Assembly (NCBI GenBank): GCA_033851545.1
Contig: JAWWOO010000010.1
Coordinates: 1-64,000, forward strand
Source of the DNA: JAWWOL01 sp033851545
GTDB taxonomy: Bacteria; Actinomycetota; Actinomycetes; JAWWOL01
Direction: 5' to 3'
DNA length: 64,000 nt
This document shows positions 23,746 to 32,371 of this stretch, one piece after another (positions within the stretch are counted from its first letter, which is position 1; each line of letters begins with the position of its first letter). The notes under the pieces were generated by a model. It was not told the origin of the DNA and did not search any database. It saw only the letters and a program-made list of their open reading frames with translations. A program made the translations under genes and the position numbers.

Positions 23746-24575
23746 CCGCGCGCCGCATCCAGCAGGCCCCTCATCCGGGCGCGGGCCACCCACCGGCCCT
23801 GCTCTGCTCGCATCGCGCGCAGTGCGAGCGTGAACTGTCGGCACAGGTGCAACAGCAGCGGAAGGTAGCGATGGGAGCGGTACATCCACAGTGCGAGATT
23901 GCGTGCCTCGAGGTATGGCGGCGTCATGCCCGGCCGCTGCCAGGCGCGAGCCGCGGGATTCACCCGGACGGACCACCCGGCGGCCAGCAACCTCTGCATG
24001 AAGTCGACCTCCTCCACATACAGGTAATACGACTCGTCCAGCCCGCCGACGCCTTCCCATGCCCGCCGGTCGAGCAGAAAGGCCGCCCCGTCGACCCACT
24101 CCACGTCCTGGCCGTGGTCGCCCGACGGGCCTGACAGGGGAACGCCTTGACGATGGAAAGGCAACGCGGATCGCTGACCGAGGCCACCACCGGCCGACCA
24201 CAGCCGCTCCCGGTCGTCAAGCAGGCCGAGCAGCGGGCCGGCCACGGCGACACCTCGGCCACCCAGCGTGCGAGAGAGGTGCGCCAAGGCGTCACGATCC
24301 AGGACCGTCTCGTGCGAGAGAACGAGTACAGCCTCCGCATCGCTGCACGCGACGACCCCTGCGTTGACGGCGGCGGCATACCCCGAGTTGGCCGACTGCT
24401 CGAGCACCGATACCGCCGGGTACGCAGCGCGGATCGCGGCCACGCTGCCGTCACCGGAGGCGTCGTCGACCACGAGGACCGTGTCCGGCGTGAGGCTCTG
24501 ACCTAGCACGGAGTCCAGACATGGGCCGATCTCCGGCCAGAACTGGAAGTGCACCACGACGACGGCGACTCTCAT
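23694..24575 (-). CDS. GT2 family glycosyltransferase
   Basis: 293 residues. GT-A core: AVVVVHFQFWPEIGPCLDSV, TVLVVDDASGDGSV, then ANSGYAAAVNAGVVAC and SHETVLDRDAL. The metal-binding Asp of the usual D-x-D region is replaced by SHETV, which is unusual. The acceptor end has GLDESYYLYVEEVDFMQRLL. The C-terminus overlaps the convergent GT4 gene by 52 bases. The upstream 150 bases (24576-24725) hold no recognisable gene. Confidence 0.8.
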   Translation of the reverse strand: MRVAVVVVHFQFWPEIGPCLDSVLGQSLTPDTVLVVDDASGDGSVAAIRAAYPAVSVLEQSANSGYAAAVNAGVVACSDAEAVLVLSHETVLDRDALAHLSRTLGGRGVAVAGPLLGLLDDRERLWSAGGGLGQRSALPFHRQGVPLSGPSGDHGQDVEWVDGAAFLLDRRAWEGVGGLDESYYLYVEEVDFMQRLLAAGWSVRVNPAARAWQRPGMTPPYLEARNLALWMYRSHRYLPLLLHLCRQFTLALRAMRAEQGRWVARARMRGLLDAARGQLDRAWALRRSPAPPA

Positions 24576-24725
24576 GGCGTCAGGCCGTCGCCGTAGGACG
24601 ACGTGCGTGCAACTGTCTCAGGAGTGGGTCCGGTCGCCCCCCGTCGCCGTCGTCGCCCGGCCCCGCGAGGCGATGCACCGTAGTGGCGCCTGCTGGGACC
24701 CGGTGGGACAGGGCGGCTGCGGTCA

Positions 24726-25811
24726 TCACAGTTCCAGCGCCCGCGAGGCCCGGCGCTCGAACTCCTGCACGGAGAACGCCTTGCTCTGGGCTTGTGCAGA
24801 CGCAGCGAGCCGTCGCAGGGCCAGCGAGTCACGCATCAAGTCTTCCGTAGCCGCGACCAACTCCCGCACGTCCTTCCAGAGGACTCCCGCCGAAGACGTG
24901 ACAATCTCCCGCTGTCCCCCGTCGTCGAATGCCAGCGGCACACAGCCATAGCTCATGGCCTCCACGGTCGATATACCGAAATGTTCAGCACGCTCCGGGT
25001 TCGCGGCAGGACGTTGGTAGCCGGTCGCATGCCAGAACAGGCTGGCCTCTGCATAGGCGCGACTCAGCGCCTCTGCCGTGACATTGACCCTCAGCTCGAT
25101 GTTGTAGCCGACCGATCGCCTCGACAGGGCCTCGACTGCAGAACGGGCGGCATCGTCGTCTGCGGTCCCGCCCATGAGGGTCAGTCGCCAACCGTCCCGG
25201 AGATCGGGAGCCAGGGCCTTGAACGCCTCGATCAGCGCATCCTGTCGTTTGTTGTGACCTCCGGTGAAGAACCGTCCCACGGCCAGGATGGACCGCTGTT
25301 TCACGTTGGCGTCGTAGTAGCCTGCCTCGACGGGCGGATTGACCACCGAGGAGTCGAGTCCCCATCGCTGCAGAAGGTGCACTCGAACGAATTCCGAGTA
25401 GGTGATGCAGGCGTAATCGCGCAACGCTCGCTCCTGTAGCCGGCGGCGTGGCGCCAGGCCCGACAAGCGAACGAAGGGGAACTGGACCACGAGAAAGGAG
25501 CGGGGGCAGAGGCTGACCGGCGGGATCGTGTTGGTCAGACAGATCACCATGTCCCAGGCTGAGCTGGCCCTGGTGAATCCGAGGAGGGACATCCGGGCAC
25601 GCGCGATAGAGCTGTCATACCCCATGCGCCGCAACGCCTTGGCAGAAGGCGGGTCCGGCGCGGCGACGGTGACCTCGTGGCCCCGGTGTGCGAGGAGCCC
25701 GGCCAGCGCATACATGTACTTCTCGCCACCACCCAACGTGCGAAGGTAGGGGTCGAAGAGCAGGACCCGCTTATTCCTTGGCACAGTAGAAGTACCAACT
25801 CTTCCCGACAC
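24726..25811 (-). CDS. GT4 family glycosyltransferase
   Basis: 361 residues from GTG at 25811; a second GTG at 25784 would shorten the overlap with the methyltransferase gene from 41 to 14 bases and fits the family start KRVLLFDPYLRTLGGGEKYM better. The C-terminal half has ILAVGRFFTGGHNKRQDALI and EHFGISTVEAMSYGCVPLAF, the donor-binding segment of GT4 enzymes. Related proteins include ALG11-like mannosyltransferases, but the sugar is not readable. It follows a methyltransferase and a GT2 gene in one unit. Confidence 0.8.
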   Translation of the reverse strand: MSGRVGTSTVPRNKRVLLFDPYLRTLGGGEKYMYALAGLLAHRGHEVTVAAPDPPSAKALRRMGYDSSIARARMSLLGFTRASSAWDMVICLTNTIPPVSLCPRSFLVVQFPFVRLSGLAPRRRLQERALRDYACITYSEFVRVHLLQRWGLDSSVVNPPVEAGYYDANVKQRSILAVGRFFTGGHNKRQDALIEAFKALAPDLRDGWRLTLMGGTADDDAARSAVEALSRRSVGYNIELRVNVTAEALSRAYAEASLFWHATGYQRPAANPERAEHFGISTVEAMSYGCVPLAFDDGGQREIVTSSAGVLWKDVRELVAATEDLMRDSLALRRLAASAQAQSKAFSVQEFERRASRALEL

Positions 25812-26466
25812 GGCCGCTGAGGAACAAGAACGTGGTCCGGAGGAGTGGCAGGCGCGACCAAGCCGAGATCACCGGTGAGAGGACTCGCTCGACGAAGGAG
25901 TGCTGAAGAAGCTTTCCGGTGTGGTCGGCATCGCTTCGCAGCAGCGCATGGAACAGCCATGAGACAGCCGGCACGAAGTTCTTGGTCTCCACCGATCGGA
26001 CGACGAACCCGGAGTTCTGCAACTGCCGCGACAACGCCGCCTTGGCAAAGATCCGGACGTGGGTCGCGTTCTCGGCGTAGTGCGGGTGAAGCCGGCCGTA
26101 CAGCCGCTCCGTGTAGCCGGTCGGCACGGCGACGCACAGTATGCCGCCCGGACGCAGTACACGGTGTATCTCCGCCAGCACTGCCTCGGTCTGGGCGATG
26201 TGCTCCAGCACCTCCAACAGAACTACCCGGTCGAAGGAGTCGCAGGAGAAGGGCATGGCCGTTGCATCCGCCCGGACGAGCCGCACCCCTTTGTTGCGCG
26301 GATCGGCAGCCAGCTGCTCCACAAGTACCGCGTCAATCTCCAGAGCGGTCACCTGGTAGCCGATGTCGTGCAACGCAGCAGAGGTAAGTCCGCCCGCCGC
26401 GCCGACGTCAAGCAACTTCTGGCCGTCGCCGCTTCCGAAGTAGCGGTCGTTGAGGTTGTCGATCAC
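25771..26466 (-). CDS. SAM-dependent class I methyltransferase
   Basis: 231 residues from GTG at 26466, which overlaps the stop of the upstream GT2 gene as GTGA and has GGAG just upstream. Motif I is LLDVGAAGGLTSAALHDIG, followed by an acidic ALEID. DATAMPFSCDSFDRVVLLEV and LRPGGILCVAVPTG give the other class I motifs. It belongs to the Methyltransf_11 type. Placed between glycosyltransferases, it may methylate a sugar or cap a glycan chain (inference). Confidence 0.85.
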   Translation of the reverse strand: MIDNLNDRYFGSGDGQKLLDVGAAGGLTSAALHDIGYQVTALEIDAVLVEQLAADPRNKGVRLVRADATAMPFSCDSFDRVVLLEVLEHIAQTEAVLAEIHRVLRPGGILCVAVPTGYTERLYGRLHPHYAENATHVRIFAKAALSRQLQNSGFVVRSVETKNFVPAVSWLFHALLRSDADHTGKLLQHSFVERVLSPVISAWSRLPLLRTTFLFLSGRVGKSWYFYCAKE

Positions 26467-27251
26467 TGTTCTCCATCGTCCAGTCGCCGATACGCGTCGT
26501 CGATCCGACTGCCCTGCTGCAGTTCCCACAGTCGGACATGGACGGCAAACAGTGAGAACGGCTGGTACAGCGACTCGATCACCCCAGGCATGCCGTCCCG
26601 GAACCCCCGTCTCCGCAAGAACCGACTTCCGAATTCGCGTACGACCACGGCGAACAGTGTCCGTGGCGTAACGGGCGGGTGCCTTTGCTGCAACAGCTCC
26701 ATTGCCTGCACATCGACGTACTGCATCGTCTTGAGCAGGTTGTGCTTCACCGAGCGGTGGCTCAGATGAATCATATGGTGGGTCAGGTCACCGACCTTGC
26801 TCCCGGGCGGCAGGCGCAGAGTCTCGTGGATGTCGCCGGTGTAGGTGCCGCCGGCGGTTCGGAAGAGACGAATGTGTTGTTCCTGCCAGCCGCCCCACTC
26901 CATCTTCTTGCCGAAGAAGTAGTTGTCGAATGTCACACGCGCGGCATCGAGCTCGGTTCGCGTGACCGACAGGATCTCCCGCGCCAGGGCAGGGCTGACC
27001 CGTTCGTCGGCGTCCACCACCAAAGTCCACTCACCCGTGGCGATCTCGATTGCCGCGTTCTTGAATGCGGCGAAGTTGGTGAACTCGCGCACGACCACGC
27101 GGGCGTGCATGTCTCGTGCCAGTTGCTCCGTCTCATCGTCGGATCTGGAGTCCACGACCACGACGACCTCGTCCGCGAACTGCAAGGCACGGAGGCACGG
27201 GACGATCATCTCGGCCTCGTTGCGGGCGACGACAACGACGGACAGTGTCAT
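26463..27251 (-). CDS. GT2 family glycosyltransferase (WaaE/KdtX-like)
   Basis: 262 residues from ATG at 27251, overlapping the flippase stop as ATGA. The sequence LSVVVVARNEAEMIVPCL, then FADEVVVVVDSRSDDETE, FAAFKNAAIEIATGEWTLVVDADERV (with the D-x-D) and WGGWQEQHIRLFRT is the pattern of the WaaE/KdtX group, which adds glucose or heptose to LPS cores in Gram-negatives. Actinobacteria lack LPS, so here it should act on another surface glycan. The stop overlaps the methyltransferase start. Confidence 0.85.
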   Translation of the reverse strand: MTLSVVVVARNEAEMIVPCLRALQFADEVVVVVDSRSDDETEQLARDMHARVVVREFTNFAAFKNAAIEIATGEWTLVVDADERVSPALAREILSVTRTELDAARVTFDNYFFGKKMEWGGWQEQHIRLFRTAGGTYTGDIHETLRLPPGSKVGDLTHHMIHLSHRSVKHNLLKTMQYVDVQAMELLQQRHPPVTPRTLFAVVVREFGSRFLRRRGFRDGMPGVIESLYQPFSLFAVHVRLWELQQGSRIDDAYRRLDDGEQ

Positions 27252-28717
27252 GCACGCCGCCAGATGGCTGACCGGACGTCGATGACCGGCACGCCTCGCA
27301 GCGCCACCAGCGCCGCAACATAGACAGCGGCCAGGATGCTTGTGGCCGAAACCGTCGCCACGAGACTGCGCGTGTGCAGCGGATAGGCATTGCGCAGCAT
27401 GAGATAAGCAACCAGCATGGCGGCGGCCGCGAGTGAGGACTTGACCGTCTGCCCGTAGCCCAGCCCACCGCCTGTCTCCCGCCGGTGCAGCCACATCACG
27501 TATCCGGCGGAGGTCAGCTCGCAGGCAGTCGTGGCCATGGCCGCTCCCGACGCGCCCAGAAGCGGGATCAGCAGCACGTTCAAGGCAAGATTCACGCACA
27601 GCACAACGACCGTCAGTCGGACGAGTACGGACTGCCGGTCGATCGCGACCAGGACGTTGCCGTATACCGCGTTGGGAAACGATGCGGCAGCTCCGACGAG
27701 GAGGATCAAGAATGGCGTGGCAGCGGGCCGAAAGGCATCGCTGCTCACCGCGGCGATGATCTGGCGGCGAAGCAGGATCCCACCGACCAGGACCGGTACA
27801 GCCATGGCGATCATCACGTCCAGCGCCTTCTGGGACATCGCCTGCAACCGGGCCGCATCCGCTGTCGCGAGTGACGGCATCAGGGCTACCAGCAGGATCG
27901 ATGGAACGGACACCACGATATCAATCACGCGGTAGGCGACGCCGTAGTACCCGACCTCTGACAGTGGGCGCAGCACGGAGAGCATCACCGTGTCGAGGCG
28001 GTAGTACAGGGTGTTCAGGAGCTGAACCAGGCCGAGCGGCAAAGCCAGCAGCACGAGTGGCTTCCATGGCCCCAACCCTAGCGAAGGACGCGCGCGTACC
28101 TGCCGCTGTGCGAACAACCACGCGAGAGCCAACCCCACCACTGAGCTGACGATGTAGACGAGCAGCACATCCCGGAACCCGCCGTGCGCAGCGGCGACCA
28201 CACCGATACCTGCCAGGGTCACGCCCTTGATGGCTACGTCTATCCCTGCGGTCACGTCGTTCCGCACGCGGGCGGCGAACACCACCGCGAGGGCGGACTG
28301 GACGGTTGTCAGCACGATCAGGCAGGACAAGAAGGCCACGCCTTCGCTGATGCGCCCTTCGCCTTGGAATATCCACAAACCCAGGCCGAGGCTGATGGGA
28401 ACCAGGCACAGGCTCACCAACGCCCGCAGGACGAGGGTGCGGGCCAACAGCCGTTCGGCACCTCCGGCGTCTCTGGCCATCTCCCGGGCGGCTATCGTCC
28501 CGAGTCCCCCGTCGGCGAGGACGACGAAAAGGGCCACAAATGCGAGCGCGGAGGTGAGCTCACCGTACGATCGCGGACCGAGGTAACCGGTGAGCAGGCG
28601 CAGCGTCAGCACCGAAAGCAGAAGACCGACAAGGCGCCCCAGGACCTGTGCGACCACGTTGTAAGCGATCAGACGCCGGGATGCCGACGGGGGGTCCGCG
28701 GGCGGACTACCCGCCAT
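27248..28717 (-). CDS. Polysaccharide/oligosaccharide flippase (Wzx, MOP family)
   Basis: 489 residues with about 12-14 hydrophobic helices. It begins with NVVAQVLGRLVGLLLSVL and SYGELTSALAFVALFVVLAD, followed by GTIAAREMARD, characteristic of polysaccharide_synt/MATE-like flippases. It would turn a lipid-linked glycan across the membrane, feeding the Wzy/PglL-type enzyme encoded at 17171. It is first in the flippase-GT2-methyltransferase-GT4 unit. No promoter was evident in the 156 bases upstream. Confidence 0.87.
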   Translation of the reverse strand: MAGSPPADPPSASRRLIAYNVVAQVLGRLVGLLLSVLTLRLLTGYLGPRSYGELTSALAFVALFVVLADGGLGTIAAREMARDAGGAERLLARTLVLRALVSLCLVPISLGLGLWIFQGEGRISEGVAFLSCLIVLTTVQSALAVVFAARVRNDVTAGIDVAIKGVTLAGIGVVAAAHGGFRDVLLVYIVSSVVGLALAWLFAQRQVRARPSLGLGPWKPLVLLALPLGLVQLLNTLYYRLDTVMLSVLRPLSEVGYYGVAYRVIDIVVSVPSILLVALMPSLATADAARLQAMSQKALDVMIAMAVPVLVGGILLRRQIIAAVSSDAFRPAATPFLILLVGAAASFPNAVYGNVLVAIDRQSVLVRLTVVVLCVNLALNVLLIPLLGASGAAMATTACELTSAGYVMWLHRRETGGGLGYGQTVKSSLAAAAMLVAYLMLRNAYPLHTRSLVATVSATSILAAVYVAALVALRGVPVIDVRSAIWRRA

Positions 28718-28873
28718 GACGGCCTTCCCGACGGTGTCCTACGGGGAGCCACCGCCCGGAAACGAGCGGCGTTGGCCGCGGGGCGGGAGGCATGGCCCCA
28801 TGATGCACCCGCTGGACGCCGCGGCCATGGATCATTCGCAGGGGTGTCGGCACTTCCGCGCGCTCCAGGCCGA

Positions 28874-29824
28874 TCACGACGGTCGCTGGGACTCGCGTCC
28901 GATGAGGGCATCGGCCACGGTGTGCAGGGCCTTGGCGATCGGGTCGTCCGGGCGCAGGTCGATGACGCTGGCGTCGGCGAAGCCGAGCCGTACGGTCGAG
29001 CGGTGCTGGACCGGGGCGGTCGGGGCGGTACGGATCGCGCGCTCGAGCAGCTGCCGGGCGGAGGACGGTACGGAGGTCGTGCGCGGGGGCGGGCCCGGCG
29101 GGGGCGGCATCGTCGGGAGGGACGTGGCCGGAGGTGCCGGCCGCGGCGGGACGACAGCGACGGCGGGTACGGCCACGGGGGCCGGCGGTGCGGTGACCGC
29201 TGGAGCCGGCGCGGTGGGGACTGCCGGCCCGGATTGCGGTACGGCGCGGGCGGCCTCGTACGCGAGCGGGGTCGCCATCTCGCGCTGGGCCGGGGGCGCC
29301 GGCCGGTCGAGCGCCGTCAGCGCGGGCGCCGGCGGCGCGGGCGCCGTCGGCGCGGACACCGCGAAGGGCGCGGGGTGCGGTTCCGGCTGGAGGTCGGCCG
29401 GTGCCGCTGTCCAGGCCGCCGCGGCTGGGGACGTACCGAAGACCGCGTCGATCGCGGCAGCGGCGGCGGTGTGCAGGCTGACCGGCGCGCTCGGGGTGGC
29501 CCTCGTCGCCGCGACGGCCTCCCACTCCGTGGCCCAGTGCAGCTCAGCAGGCTTCTCCACGGCGACCGCCGGCACCGGCTGGGACACCGGTGCTGCAGCC
29601 GCAACCTCGACGGCAGGAGCGTCGGCGACCGGCTCGACCTGGGCGGGCACCGGGGGGCTGGAGGTCCAGCGTGACGCCGGCACCGCGGTCTCCCGTACGG
29701 GCTCCGGTTGGTGGGCCGGCGCCTCGGTCACCGCCGTCGGGGTAAGGGTCCAGCCCGGGTGCACCGCGACGCCACCCGGCTGGCCGTGCCGGCCCGGTCC
29801 GCGTCGAGGAAGATGAGGCATCAA
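28874..29824 (-). CDS. Pro/Ala-rich protein of the GTPase operon, unknown function
   Basis: 316 residues, not recognised. Most of it (1-255) is Pro/Ala/Val-rich with no folded look. The last 60 residues are less biased, with SSARQLLERAIRTA and TVRLGFADASVIDLRPDDPI followed by a helix, and may be a small binding domain. It starts 12 bases after the Ras-like GTPase gene, so it is likely co-transcribed and may be its partner or effector. The opposite strand is also open here, but spacing, direction and the C-terminal segment favour this frame. Confidence 0.6.
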   Translation of the reverse strand: MMPHLPRRGPGRHGQPGGVAVHPGWTLTPTAVTEAPAHQPEPVRETAVPASRWTSSPPVPAQVEPVADAPAVEVAAAAPVSQPVPAVAVEKPAELHWATEWEAVAATRATPSAPVSLHTAAAAAIDAVFGTSPAAAAWTAAPADLQPEPHPAPFAVSAPTAPAPPAPALTALDRPAPPAQREMATPLAYEAARAVPQSGPAVPTAPAPAVTAPPAPVAVPAVAVVPPRPAPPATSLPTMPPPPGPPPRTTSVPSSARQLLERAIRTAPTAPVQHRSTVRLGFADASVIDLRPDDPIAKALHTVADALIGRESQRPS

Positions 29825-29836
29825 GGACGTCAGCCG

Positions 29837-30415
29837 CTAGACGTGCGCAGCCTGGACGTCGTCGAGGGACTCGGCGACGGAGTACAGCAGCGCCAGCAGG
29901 ACAGCCTTGACCGACTCGCGGTCGGTGGCGTCACAGGGCAGGACGGGCACGTTGTCCGCGAGCTGCAGGGTCTCGCGGATCTGCGCCTCGGTGCCCGGCT
30001 CCATGCCCTCGGCCCGGTTGAGCCCCACGGCGAACGGTACGTGCGCCATCCGCCGGAAGGCGGCCAGGATGCCGACCGCCTCGTCGAGGGACTCCATCCG
30101 GGTCGCGTCGAGCAGCAGGATGTAGCCGATCATGCCCTCGCCGAGGATCTCCCACATGAAGTCGAACCGGTCCTGGCCGGGCGTGCCGAACAGGTAGAGC
30201 ACCAGGTCCTTGTCGATGGTGATCCGGCCGAAGTCCATCGCGACGGTCGTCTCGCTCTTGCGCGACTTGGTCTCGTCGGTGATGTCCTTCTCGGTGGACA
30301 GGACGGTGATCTCGCTGATGGTGCGGATCAGGGTGGACTTGCCGGCCGAGAAGGGGCCGGTGACCACGATCTTGACGGCCTGACCACTGGAACGGCGCCT
30401 GGGACGCATCGACAT
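29837..30415 (-). CDS. Small Ras-like GTPase (MglA/Cvn-type)
   Basis: 192 residues. G1 is GPFSAGKST (20-28); DETKSRKSETTVAMDFG forms the switch I region with the G2 threonine, G3 is GTPGQDRF, and the G4 position reads NRAE instead of NKxD. The family occurs in actinobacterial conservons and includes MglA relatives, often paired with a roadblock protein as GAP. Here it lies 1 base after the DUF4388 gene and downstream of a roadblock gene. MglA sets cell polarity and T4P activity in Myxococcus; a similar job here is inference. Confidence 0.85.
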   Translation of the reverse strand: MSMRPRRRSSGQAVKIVVTGPFSAGKSTLIRTISEITVLSTEKDITDETKSRKSETTVAMDFGRITIDKDLVLYLFGTPGQDRFDFMWEILGEGMIGYILLLDATRMESLDEAVGILAAFRRMAHVPFAVGLNRAEGMEPGTEAQIRETLQLADNVPVLPCDATDRESVKAVLLALLYSVAESLDDVQAAHV

Positions 30416-30416
30416 C

Positions 30417-31592
30417 TCACAACCCCCGCACGCCGGCGATAAGACGGAGCAGCAGACTCTTGTTCACACTCGGGTCCCGCTCGATGTACGGCGAGGAGGC
30501 GGGTGCGACAGCCGCGGCGACGGCTGAGCTGCCCACGACCGAACCGCCGGAGTGGGAGCCCACCGCGTTGACGGCGGTCATCGTTGACGCTGGCACGTGG
30601 TCCTCGGGGTGGTCGGGGGTACGCCGCGGCAGGAAGGGCTCAGGCCGCGCCGGGGTGACGTTGCGGTCCTCGGGACGGACCGGGGTCTCCCCCGTGGGCG
30701 TCGCCGAGAGCATGGCGGAGCCGGACATCGACGACGACTGCTGGGGGAAGGCAGCGTGCTGCTCGACCGGGGCCGGCTCGGCGGTGCCGGAGACCGCAGC
30801 GGCCAGGGAGGACGACGACACCGGGATGCCAGTCTCCAACCGGGACAGCACGTGGTGGCGGCGGATCAGTGCGGACGCGGCGTCACCATCGTCACCGCCT
30901 CGTACGGCCAGCAGTCCACGGTCGACCATGGCGGCCAGCGCAGAGACGCAGGTGAACTCGCCCCTGCCGGTCAGTGCGATCAGCTCGTGGACGCCACGGC
31001 GACCGTCGACCAGGCCGAGCATCGACCACTCGTCGGCGTTGATGGACAGGTCAGCGGGGGCGTGCGCGCTGATCACCAGGACCGAGTCGGGCGAGGGAAT
31101 CGTACGGGACACGGTCTGCCAGTAGTCCAGCCGGCGGCGGGCCTCGCTGACCACGTCGTCGACCGGGAGCGCGACGCCCAGGTCGTCCGGGTTGGTCTCG
31201 TCGACGACGAAGCCGAAGTCGCCTTCTGGCCAGCGCAGCAGGTCGAACACCGAGTCGACGGCCTGCTCGGCCATCAACGACGTGAGCACGGACTCGTCGG
31301 CGGCACCGGCCTCCGCAAGAGCCTTGGCCAGACCGATGCCGGGGTCGCCGGCGGCCCGGTCCACGGCCTGCATCAGTGCCTCGTCGCTCACGTGCCCGGC
31401 ACCGACCAGCCGGCGACCGAGAGCCTGGCGGCCCTGGTCTGCGCTGGCTCCGGTGACGGACCCCGAGTTGAAGAACACGACTCCGTGCAGGTCGCCGCGG
31501 CGCAGGTGCAGGCCGCCCGTCTTCTTCGTGAAGCTCAGCAGCTGGAAGATGTCCGGGAGGCTGAAAGCGTCGAGTGTGCCCTCGAGTCTCAC
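30417..31592 (-). CDS. DUF4388 (PATAN) domain protein
   Basis: 391 residues. The start RLEGTLDAFSLPDIFQLLSF and the segment LHLRRGDLHGVVFFNSGSV are diagnostic of the DUF4388/PATAN fold (about 1-110). A winged-helix-like segment follows at about 195-255 (LGLVDGRRGVHELIALTGRG). The C-terminal 130 residues are Pro/Ser/Thr-rich and likely disordered. PATAN proteins in cyanobacteria act on the pilus motor in phototaxis. The gene sits between the roadblock and GTPase genes. Confidence 0.8.
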   Translation of the reverse strand: MRLEGTLDAFSLPDIFQLLSFTKKTGGLHLRRGDLHGVVFFNSGSVTGASADQGRQALGRRLVGAGHVSDEALMQAVDRAAGDPGIGLAKALAEAGAADESVLTSLMAEQAVDSVFDLLRWPEGDFGFVVDETNPDDLGVALPVDDVVSEARRRLDYWQTVSRTIPSPDSVLVISAHAPADLSINADEWSMLGLVDGRRGVHELIALTGRGEFTCVSALAAMVDRGLLAVRGGDDGDAASALIRRHHVLSRLETGIPVSSSSLAAAVSGTAEPAPVEQHAAFPQQSSSMSGSAMLSATPTGETPVRPEDRNVTPARPEPFLPRRTPDHPEDHVPASTMTAVNAVGSHSGGSVVGSSAVAAAVAPASSPYIERDPSVNKSLLLRLIAGVRGL

Positions 31593-31654
31593 GCCCGCTC
31601 CCTCATCTCAAAAGACCTCATGGTTTGTCCTGCAGGGGAAGTGCCGGAAGCAGG

Positions 31655-32317
31655 TCAGGACCACGGGGTGGGCTCGCCCGGCAGGGGCGAGCTCGGAGCG
31701 TAGGACGTCCAACCGCTGCCACCTTGGCCGGTGCCGTTGCCGTTGTCCTCGGGGGCACCGACCGGCGCGTACGACGGCATGCCCGCCGGGGCCAGCGGAG
31801 GCTGGGTCGGCTGGTGGTAGAGCGGGGCGGCGGGCTGCTGGTGCTGGGCCATCACGTCGTGCACGTGCTGCTGGGCCTGGGCCGCGTGGGCCGCCATGGC
31901 CTCCGCCGCGTCGTCCTCACGCAGCACGTTGGCCACGGAGATCGCGGCACGGCGCACCTCGTAGAGCATGAGTCCGGCCTTGGCGCCGGCGGCGGCAACC
32001 GCGACCAGCACGGCCTCGTTGTCGCAGGAGACCAGGTAGACGGTGCCGGACTCGCCCTCGATGTAGACCTGGGAGAGCTCACCTCGGCCGAGCCCCTCGG
32101 CTGCCCGCTCGCCGAGCGAGAGCAGGGCGGCGCTCATCGCGGCCACCCGGTCCTCGTTCATGCCGGGGGGTAGCGCCGACACCATGGGCAGGCCGTCGAA
32201 GGAGACCACCGCGGCGGCCTCAATCTCCGGGGCCTGGGACAGCAGGTCGGCGACGACGCGATCAAGCCGACCGGAGCGGCTCACAGGTTCTCCGGACAGC
32301 GGCCGCAGGTCGGACAT
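31655..32317 (-). CDS. Roadblock/LC7 domain protein (MglB-like)
   Basis: 220 residues. The N-terminal 125 residues form a roadblock fold: LDRVVADLLSQAPEIEAAAVVSFDGLPMVSAL, VAAMSAALLSLGERAAEGLG, and a last strand VLVAVAAAGAKAGLMLYEVR. The tail is Gln/Pro/Gly-rich and ends PGEPTPWS. Roadblock proteins dimerise and act as GAPs or scaffolds for Ras-like GTPases such as the one encoded two genes downstream. It is the first gene of the module, with a FliA-like promoter 55 bases upstream. Confidence 0.9.
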   Translation of the reverse strand: MSDLRPLSGEPVSRSGRLDRVVADLLSQAPEIEAAAVVSFDGLPMVSALPPGMNEDRVAAMSAALLSLGERAAEGLGRGELSQVYIEGESGTVYLVSCDNEAVLVAVAAAGAKAGLMLYEVRRAAISVANVLREDDAAEAMAAHAAQAQQHVHDVMAQHQQPAAPLYHQPTQPPLAPAGMPSYAPVGAPEDNGNGTGQGGSGWTSYAPSSPLPGEPTPWS

Positions 32318-32371
32318 CTCGCACCACTCCTCGTCGCAGCCCTGGTGGTCCTACCAGGAGCCTCCCGATTT

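Noticed and set aside
28716..29816. A 366-codon plus-strand frame opposite the Pro-rich gene
   Set aside because: Both frames are low complexity, so this is not certain. The minus frame fits the operon spacing (12 bases after the GTPase) and has a normal C-terminal segment, while the plus frame is Gly/Ala/Thr-rich throughout.
29837..32317. A standard actinobacterial conservon (Cvn)
   Set aside because: Conservons have a sensor kinase, roadblock, DUF742 and GTPase in series. Here the kinase and DUF742 genes are absent and a PATAN protein takes their place.
2936..32317. A mobile island bounded by repeats or integrase
   Set aside because: No integrase, transposase, tRNA or direct repeats were seen at either edge of the pilus/glycan region.
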